Shown here piece after piece: positions 9,288 to 17,900 of a DNA stretch of 64,000 nucleotides; the stretch's first letter is position 1; each line of letters begins with the position of its first letter. Source of the DNA: Novipirellula aureliae (GTDB lineage Bacteria > Planctomycetota > Planctomycetia > Pirellulales > Pirellulaceae); the NCBI RefSeq assembly GCF_007860185.1, contig NZ_SJPY01000009.1:212316-276315 (forward strand). The letters run 5' to 3'. The position numbers were made by a program, and so were the translations under genes. Under the pieces are notes generated by a model, which saw only the letters and a list, made by a program, of their open reading frames with translations, was not told where the DNA came from and did no database searches.

Positions 9288-9935
9288 ATGCCCAATACGA
9301 AAACTGAGTCCAGTGCAGAAAGCGAGTCCAGTGCAGAAAGCGAGTCCAGTGCAGAGTGTTCGAGTGAGAACCGCGAAACGTTTGATGTGTCGCTGATCGC
9401 ACGGCTAATTCCTCAGTTGACAGCGATCGCTCGCAATTCAATCGCTCGAAGGTGGCAGTCGAAAGTGGGCGCGTCGGACATTGTCCAAAACACCTTTCTC
9501 GAGGCTGCCGATACACTTTCCTCTTTCTCTGGCTCATCCATTGCTGAGTTCAATCAGTGGCTGCGAGCGATCCTGGCTCACAATCTGCAAGACTCGCGTC
9601 GGAAGTTTGTGGTTGCCCAGATGCGGAGCGTGGAGCGAGAGCAGCCGATGGATCGATTCATCGGTCCGCTGTTAAAAACCAGCGAAAAGTCTCCTGTGGG
9701 TGTCGCAGTGTCTAACGAGTTCGATCGTGAACTGCATCGTGTGATCGGTACGCTTGATCAAATTGACCAGCAGATTCTGACGCTGCGGTACCAGCAGAAA
9801 CTAGCGTTTGGCGAAATAGGAACTCGAGTCAATATGAAAGAGGATACGGTGCGGAAGCGGTGGGGTCGCATCTTGAAGTTACTCCAACACAAACTGCGTC
9901 GTTTTGATTCGCAGGCTTGTTCCAGACGGGTTTGA
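9288..9935 (+). CDS. ECF-type RNA polymerase sigma factor, planctomycete kinase-linked type
   Basis: A 215-residue sigma factor. After a low-complexity N-terminus (residues about 7-25, ESSAES repeats) come region 2 (DVSLIARLIPQLTAIARNSI, then WQSKVGASDIVQNTFLEA, the usual ECF core-binding and -10 helix) and region 4 (IDQQILTLRYQQKLAFGEIG followed by MKEDTVRKRWGRILKLLQ, the -35 helix-turn-helix). It ends 1 bp before the start of a membrane Ser/Thr kinase. That arrangement fits the ECF groups of Planctomycetes that are linked to kinases rather than to classical anti-sigma factors. Control by phosphorylation is inferred. A decayed paralogue lies at 5140. Confidence 0.92.
   Translation: MPNTKTESSAESESSAESESSAECSSENRETFDVSLIARLIPQLTAIARNSIARRWQSKVGASDIVQNTFLEAADTLSSFSGSSIAEFNQWLRAILAHNLQDSRRKFVVAQMRSVEREQPMDRFIGPLLKTSEKSPVGVAVSNEFDRELHRVIGTLDQIDQQILTLRYQQKLAFGEIGTRVNMKEDTVRKRWGRILKLLQHKLRRFDSQACSRRV
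9306..9356 (+). repeat. 18-bp tandem repeat in the sigma gene's 5' end
   Basis: The unit GAGTCCAGTGCAGAAAGC occurs twice in full (9306, 9324) and a third time in part (9342), encoding ESSAES. Copy number could change by slippage without breaking the frame. The decayed copy at 5140 lacks it. Confidence 0.85.
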
Positions 9936-9936
9936 T

Positions 9937-11625
9937 ATGGATGCCCATGGTGATCTGGGAGCAGAGATTCCAGACGATCGCGTTGATCTGTCAGAATTGG
10001 ACGATGCGTTCCAACTGCTCGCCTCTGGGTCAAGTGGTGAGCAGGTGGAATCCATAGCCGAGTTGTTCGCTGCTTCCGGAACTGGCGGGGGTGACGATGA
10101 GGAGTCGATCCACAAAAACGCCGCTTTGCTGTTGCGACTTGCCAAGCATTATTCGGATCGGCCGCCCGAAGTTCCGATTGCCGCCGACGGTCATGTCATT
10201 CCGAAGCAGATTGGTCGCTTTTCCATTCTTCGAGAGATTGGCAGTGGCGGTTTTGGTGTGATCTATCTTGCTCGTGACGAAGCGATCGGTCGCGATGTCG
10301 CGATCAAACTTCCGCGACGCGATCTGATCCAGGACGCGGTTCGCCGAAAACAGATGATTCATGAGGCCCGCACAGCAGGTTCACTTGAACACCCTGGCAT
10401 CATCCCCATCTACGAGAGTGGATGTGAGGGGGAGACCGTTTATCTGGTTTCCTCCTACTGCGAAGGTCCCGACCTGGCGACTTGGCTTGGTTCTCAAACG
10501 GAGCGACCGAGCGTGATCGAAATTGCCTCGTTTGTCAGTCGGTTGGCCGATGCGGTGGCCTATGCCCACGGTAAGGGGGTGATCCATCGCGACATCAAAC
10601 CCAGCAATGTGTTGCTGGCGCTCGATGTAGTGGGTCCGGATGTAGTGGGTCCGTCGGAAAGTAGATCGCTGGAAGCCACAGCCACATCGAAAAGTGAGCC
10701 CCCGCAATCCGTGCCGTTGTCAGCCTACCGACCGCGATTGACCGATTTTGGATTGGCCAAATTTTCTGACGAACCGATTGTTGACACGCGCAGCAGTCTG
10801 ATCATTGGCACACCGTTGTACATGGCCCCCGAGCAGTTGCTGCCCGATTTGGGGCCGATCACTTTTCAGACGGACATTTATTCAATCGGGGTCTTATTGG
10901 TCGAGCTGATCGATGGGAAACCGCCGCTAAGTGGAAAGACCTACGTTGAGATCTTGTCATTCTTTCAAGATGAGCCGCGCAAATCGATTGTCTATTCAGA
11001 CATTCCATCTGACTTGCGAACGATCATAGACAAATGTCTTAGCAGGACACCCGAAAATCGTTATGCATCCGCAGACGCCTTGTCGGTGGACTTAGCCGCT
11101 TTCGCCGCAGGAGAAACGATATCCGCTCGCAAAATGACATGGATCACTCGAGCACGGGTGTGGTGTCGCGATGCTCGGCGCACGCGCGAAGCTTGTGTCT
11201 CTACCGTTGCAGCAATGTCCGCTCTGATTGTCTGGGTCTTGTACTCTATCTCCCTGGTCATGGGGCCATGGTTTCCTGGTGACGATCCATGGACACCAGC
11301 GATTCAAGCACTTGCGATCATCGCTTGCATTAATCTGCCGGTACTGGTTTTGGCTGTCTTGGGGCTTCGCAGAAAGATCTGGGCGATGAAGGTCGCGATG
11401 TTATTGTTGTTAACCGGAGGCGTTTTTGTACCGCTCTTGATCATTGGCGATTTTGTCGGTTTGCTTGATCCCATTTACGGCCCGTTCCCCTATTTCAAGA
11501 AGAGTTTTCACGCTTTGGTCTTGTTGATCAGCCTTTCGGAGGCGATCTACCTATCCATTGGCATTTATGCGAATCGATGGAATTGGAAACGCCACCGTCC
11601 AGCAAAGATGGCGACAGCAAGGTAG
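9937..11625 (+). CDS. membrane Ser/Thr protein kinase paired with the ECF sigma factor
   Basis: I chose the ATG at 9937, one base after the sigma stop, over a TTG at 9904 that overlaps the sigma gene. This gives 562 residues. The Hanks-type kinase domain (about 96-365) is complete: GSGGFG from residue 102, VAIK (about 121-124), HRDIKPSN (about 217-224), DFGLA (about 270) and APEQ. The C-terminus (about 425-550) has four hydrophobic segments, so the kinase is membrane anchored by its C-terminal half with a cytoplasmic catalytic domain. It probably transmits an envelope signal to the sigma factor encoded just upstream. A 15-bp duplication (10624-10638 and 10639-10653) lies in a linker between HRDIKPSN and DFG that is longer than usual. 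Confidence 0.93.
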   Translation: MDAHGDLGAEIPDDRVDLSELDDAFQLLASGSSGEQVESIAELFAASGTGGGDDEESIHKNAALLLRLAKHYSDRPPEVPIAADGHVIPKQIGRFSILREIGSGGFGVIYLARDEAIGRDVAIKLPRRDLIQDAVRRKQMIHEARTAGSLEHPGIIPIYESGCEGETVYLVSSYCEGPDLATWLGSQTERPSVIEIASFVSRLADAVAYAHGKGVIHRDIKPSNVLLALDVVGPDVVGPSESRSLEATATSKSEPPQSVPLSAYRPRLTDFGLAKFSDEPIVDTRSSLIIGTPLYMAPEQLLPDLGPITFQTDIYSIGVLLVELIDGKPPLSGKTYVEILSFFQDEPRKSIVYSDIPSDLRTIIDKCLSRTPENRYASADALSVDLAAFAAGETISARKMTWITRARVWCRDARRTREACVSTVAAMSALIVWVLYSISLVMGPWFPGDDPWTPAIQALAIIACINLPVLVLAVLGLRRKIWAMKVAMLLLLTGGVFVPLLIIGDFVGLLDPIYGPFPYFKKSFHALVLLISLSEAIYLSIGIYANRWNWKRHRPAKMATAR

Positions 11626-11915
11626 GAATGTCCCGGTAGGAATGTGCCGGTAGGGTTCTAGATTCCAAAGACATTTTCAATCATTTGCAGATCGGATCGC
11701 ATCAGCGTTTCGAGCAACAGACGCCGCTCCCTCAATTTATAGGACAGCCTCTAGAGAGCCATAAAAGAAAAAGGTTGGACACTCACGCGACAATTTTCGC
11801 ATGAAATCATAGCTGGCATCATTTTCTTGTCCGGTTTGTTCCCGCAAGAACGCCCAATCAATAGACGGGATACTTTACTCACGTTAATCCCTTTTCTTCC
11901 GAATCGGCAATTTCC
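11626..11915. other. 290-bp gap, probable promoter of the giant gene
   Basis: No gene is visible. The start (11618-11655) has three imperfect copies of a GGTAGGAATGT-like unit. Otherwise the stretch is AT-richer than its surroundings, as expected for a promoter region before the gene at 11916. Confidence 0.4.
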
Positions 11916-14900
11916 ATGACATTTTCAGGCATTCGCAGGCTCGACAAGTTCCTTGCTTCCCGCAAATCGCAGCGTTTTGCGCTTCAACGCCGCAAAACCT
12001 CGCTGCGCCGCCAAAAACGGCTGGCGATCGTCGAACGACTGGAAGAACGGCACTTGCTGGCGGCCGTCACTTTGGATTTGAATGGCAGTGATGATGGTGG
12101 AATCGACTTCGCGGCCACGTATGCGGAGGGCAGCAGTGCAGCGTTGCTGCAGGATGGAGACCTGACAGCGGCGGCTGGAACAGTGGTGACCAGGCAGCCA
12201 GGGAGCGAATTTCAGGTCAACACCGAGACAGTGAGCAATCAAACGATCGGTATCAGTGGCCGGGGGCGATATGTGGCCAGCGATGCCAACGGAAACCACA
12301 CCGTCGTCTGGATCAGCTTCGGGCAAGACGGCAACAGCAACGGGATCTTTGGTCAACGCTACGACACCGTCGGAGTAGCCGCTGGCGGCGAATTCCAGGT
12401 GAACACAACGACCAGTGGCAATCAGTCCAATCCGTCGCTGACCATGGATGATGCCGGGAACTTCCTGGTGGTGTGGGAAGGAAACGGCCCAGGCGACAGC
12501 ACCGGAGTGTTCGGTCAGCGATTCAATCCAGATGGAACAAAGGCAGGTGGTGAGTTCCTGATTCCAACGGCTGCCACTGGAAATGCGTCGAGGCCGGTCG
12601 CTTCGATGAATGGCGACGGGGACTTCGTGGTGGTGTGGTCGAACACCGAAGTTTACGGTCAGCGATTTCTGGCGGATGGTAGCCGAGTTGGTTCAGAGTT
12701 TCTGGTCAATCCCACTCAGACCGGTGGACAGGCATCGGTGGCGATGGACGATGCCGGGGGATTCTTTGTCGCCTGGTCTACTTACGGTATTTCGAATGAG
12801 ATATTTGGGCGTCGATACGCATCTAACGGCACCGCTGTGACGGACGAATTTCAGGTCAATACGTTCACAGAAAAAAATCAGGACTATGTCGCCGTCGATA
12901 TCGACGACGCCGGTAATTCCGTCGTCACGTGGAACAGCCAGGATCAGGACGACTATTTTGGCAGCCTGCGCGATGGCATTTACGGGCAACGGTTTGATCC
13001 CATTGGACTGCCAGTGGGCGGTGAGTTTCGGATCACGACTAACGACTCGCGGGACAAACGTTACTCGTCGCTAGCGATGGACAGCGTCGGCAATTTTGTT
13101 GTGACGTGGAGCAGCTATTTTCAGGATGGCAGCTATTACGGTGTCTACGGGCAGCGGTTCTATGCTGACGGAACCATGGCCGGTGACGAATTTCTGATCA
13201 ACGAGACCACCGATGATGATCAGCAAAATCCTTCCGTCGATTTACTCGACAATGGTGATTTCTTAACGGTCTGGCTAAACGAACCAGCACCTGGTGAACG
13301 AGAAGTATTCGGGCGATATTTTCGCTCCGCCTCCGGATTGATCGATAAGGCGACCGTCTCGATCACCAATCCATTGGACGGCACGGACGAAGTACTAACG
13401 GTCGACACGTCGGGCACCGCCATTGCCGCTGAATACCGGAACGGATTATTGACGTTGAGCGGTGTGGATAGTGAAGCCAACTACCAGCAGGTGCTACGAA
13501 CAGTTCGTTACGAAAACACATCAGAGGATCCCGACACGACGGATCGGCAGGTGGAATTCGTCGTGCGGGTCGCCGAATTCGACAGCGCGGTCGCTACGTC
13601 GACTCTGACGGTCGCTGCGGTCAACGACTTTCCTGAAGTTGCCGTCAGCGGAAGTACAGCGGTGACGATCGGTGAAGGGCAACTGGCCTCGATTAGCGGC
13701 ACCTTTTCGGACGTCGACAGTGACGATGTCGTGCTGACCGCTTCCATCGGTGACGTCCTCGCCAACAACGACGGCACCTGGGACTGGACATTCGCGACCA
13801 GCAATGATCCCGCCGAAAACGGTACCGTCACGATTACCGCCACGGATACCGAAGGCGACGCCACAACAGCGACGTTCGACCTAACTGTGAGCCCGCTACC
13901 GTTTGATTTTCGTATTGACCGCTGGGAGGAACACCGCGCCCATGAACCGGATACGCCGTTTGGCAATGAGGTCATCACGTTGGGCGACGTCAACGGCGAC
14001 GGCGCCACGGATCGAGCGATCTTTACCAGCTACGGAACGTCTGGTACTTACGTTCTTCTGATGAACCCCGATGGCTCGGTGCAAAGTCGTAGTTGGGTAG
14101 ATTACCGTTCGAGTGGAACGCTGGCGTCGGCGGGAGATATCGACGGCGACGGCATTGAAGAGCTTGCGGTGGGCGTCGGGACGGCTAATGCAGGCGGGTC
14201 AGTGACACTGATTTTCCTTAACTCCGACGGATCCGTTCGCGAGACAAGTAGGATTGAAGGCGGATCCGGCTTTGGCAATTCGGTGGCTGCGATTGGCGAT
14301 CTGGACAACGACGGTGTCAACGACATTGCCGTGGGAGCCACGCGAGCGGACGGCCAGGCGGGAGCCGTCTATGTGCAATTCATGAACGCCGACGGAACTG
14401 TTGCCTCGTCAACAACAATCGGCGACAACATCGGCGGCGGCCCCAGTCTGCAGTCGTTCTCTCGCATGGGCTCTTCACTGACCAACATGGGCGACCTCAA
14501 CGGTGACGGTGTGACGGATCTGGCGGTCGGTGCCTACTATCACGGCCAAGGCAACGTTGCCTCACGCAGCGGAGCCGTCTTTATGCTGATGATGAATCCC
14601 GACGGCACTGCCCTAAGCACCACGCGTCTGACTCGCGAGACCGGCATTCCCGTGGACCGCGACGCAGGATTTGGACTTGACGTCGTTGCGATCGGGGACC
14701 TCGACGGCAATGGAGTCAATGATTTAGCAGTGGGTGCGCTGGGGTCCGGGACACAGTCGGGTTCCGTCTTTCTTGTTCTGTTGAATTCGGACGGTACGTC
14801 GAAGGGGATTCGGAAGTTTCATGAAGGTGCGTTCGGTGCGCCAACCGAGGCGGATGGCACAACGCCGATCCCGTACTTCTATGGTCGCGCATTGACGAAC

Positions 14901-17900
14901 ATGGGTGATCTGGACGGCAACGGTATTGACGATCTGTGGGTTTCATCAACGCGAACGTCCACGACTCATCTACTCTACTTAACCAACGGTGTTGTGCGTG
15001 CGGATTCCAGCAGCGTGACCATTACGGAAGGCCAGACGGCCAGCAACTCCGGCACGTTTGTTGATCCCGGCGACGGTTCGGGCACGTTGTCGGCGTCGGT
15101 GGGCACGGTCACTGCATCCGGGGCCGGTGTGTGGAGTTGGTCTTTGCCGACGACGGACGGACCTCTTGCCGCACCGTACGTCGACATCTTTCTGACGAAC
15201 GACGGAGGTGACGTTGATTCCGTACGTTTTCGCCTGGACGTGCAAAATGTGGCTCCCACCATCACGGACCTTCAATTCGACACATCTGCCATTGATGAAG
15301 GCGGTTCGGTGGTGCTGACCGGACAGTTCTCTGATCCCGGCACCGATGACACTCACACCGTGACGATCGACTGGGGTGATGGTTCCCGGGACGTGATCGC
15401 TGACGTTACGACAAATTCCTTCAGCCTGCACCACACGTACCTGGATGACCCCTATTCCGGTTCGGCGGAAGCTTCGTATCAGGTGTTGGTGACCGTTGTC
15501 GACGACGACGGTGGCGAGGCAACAACGGTCGATGCTGCAGCCGGTCAGACGCAGCGAGTCTCCGTTGCCTCGGACGGCAGCGAAGCTGAACTCGCTGCGG
15601 GAACCTTTGCGATTTCCGGTGATGGTCGCTACGTCACGTTTGCTTCGTCTGCCACGAACTTGGTCCCCAACGACACCAATAGTAAACGCGATGTCTTTGT
15701 TCATGATCGTGTAACGGGTCTGACAAAACCAATCTCCGTCGCCTCAGACGGAAGTGAAGCCAACGACCATTCAGGCCAAAGTGTGTTGAGCGGTAATGGT
15801 CGGTATGTCGTGTTCGAGTCGAGAGCGTCCAATCTGGTTCCGGGTGACACCAACGGCACCACTGACATCTTTGTCCACGATCTGCAGACCGGAGAAACAC
15901 GTCGGGTCTCGGTCGCCTCCGACGGTACACAGGCGAATGGCTTTTCGTCCTTGCCTGCTATTTCAGCAAACGGTCAGTACGTCACATTCGAGTCGCATGC
16001 CTACAACCTTGTGCCCGGTGACACAAACATTCAAAGGGACATTTTTGTACACAACCTGCAGACGGGAATTACGGAGTTAGCCAGTGTGGCGTCGGACGGA
16101 ACGCAGGGCAATAGGGGGGGGCAACGTCCTTCGATCTCTGCGGACGGTCGCTACGTGTCATTTGATACAGATGCGACCAATCTGGTCGACGGCGATACGA
16201 ATGGCGAATTCGACGTCTTCGTCCGTGATCGTCTAACGGGAACAACAACGCGAGCGTCCGTCAGTTCAACGGGTGCCCAATCGGATCGCGACGCTTTGCG
16301 CAGTCAGATATCCGGCGACGGACGACACGTGGTGTTCTACTCCAACGCAACGACACTTGTCGCCAACACGTTTTCCAGGACTCAGGTCTTTCTCCATGAC
16401 CTGATAACAGGGCACACAGAACTGGTGTCGGTAAATGATTCCGGTGACCCGGCCGATGAAAATTCCGGCTATCCCCAGCCGACGGTTTCTCACGACGGTC
16501 GCTTCGTTGCTTTCGTGTCCGACGGCAAGAATCTGGTCGAAGGAGATACCAACAATCGACCGGATGTCTTCGTTCGTGACCGCATCGATGGTACCACAGA
16601 ACGTATCTCCGTAACGAACGATGGTGCGCAATCAACAGGCCGACCAACCGGTGCAGCCATTGCCGCCAATGGACTGGTGGTTGCGTTTTCTTCGGACGCC
16701 ACCGATCTGGTTGCCGGCGACACGAACGGGGTGGCAGACATCTTTGTGCGAGGACTTGGCGAACCTGGCCTCGCCTCGCCCGAGTTGCTGGTCCGCAATC
16801 TTGATCCCGTGCTGGCAGACTCCGGCGACGTCCAGCTCGCCTTTCAAAACCCTGTCCTGACCCGAGAAATCAGCTTCAGTGATGTTGGAGTCAACGATAC
16901 CCATACTGTGATCGTCGACTATGGCGATGGCAGTGATCCACAGACAATTGCTGTGTCGCCCGTCGGAGCACGGTCGTTCGACTTGAATCATACGTTTACC
17001 GCAATCGGCACCTTTACGGTCACGGTCACTCTCAGGGATGACGACGCAGGCGAAGCGATTGACAGTTTTGATGTGACGGTGCGACTGAACACTCCCCCAA
17101 CTGCGAATGCCGGAGGTCCCTATGTCGTCAACGAAGGAAGTGCGATACCGCTGAGTGCCAGCCTCACGTCAGATCCGGATCAAGACACGCAGTCGCTTAA
17201 GGTTCAATGGAATCTAGACGGAGACGAGGAGTTCGGGGAAAGTGGACTGGATGCTACGCGTGGTGACGAAATTGGGCTTCAACCTGAGTTCTCGGCGGCA
17301 CTCAGCGACGACTCCGATTCGATTGTGGTCCAGTTGCGAGTCGAAGACGAATGGGGAGCGGTCGATTTTGATTCTGTCGGCATCACCGTGGTCAACGTGG
17401 CTCCAACGTTGCAATTCGATTCGACAATCACTGTATTGAGTGGCGACAGCTTCACGCTTGACGGATCGTTTTTCGACCCGGGGCCCGATACTTGGACGGC
17501 CACCGTCAATTACTCGGACGGATCCGGCAATCAAACGCTGACGCTCAGTGGCAACGAGTTCCAATTGGCCCATACCTACAGCACCGCTGGTGTCTACTCC
17601 GCTGTCGTCACGATTGACGACGGAGATGGTGGAGTTACCAACAAGACTTTGACGGTGATCGTCGAGACTCCTCCTGTGCCAGATTTGGCAGATTTGACAT
17701 TGATCTCCTCCAATGTGCTCTTCCATCCGATCAATCCCGGTGTCGGCACTTCGGTTAACTTTGAAATTGATGTGACCAATAACGGGGAAATCCCGGCCGA
17801 CAACATCACCGTCAGCGTTCAAGTTTATGATTATGATGTCGATACCGACACTGGAGCGTACGTAGAAATCGATCGCGGCGTGATCACCTCACTCGCTGAG

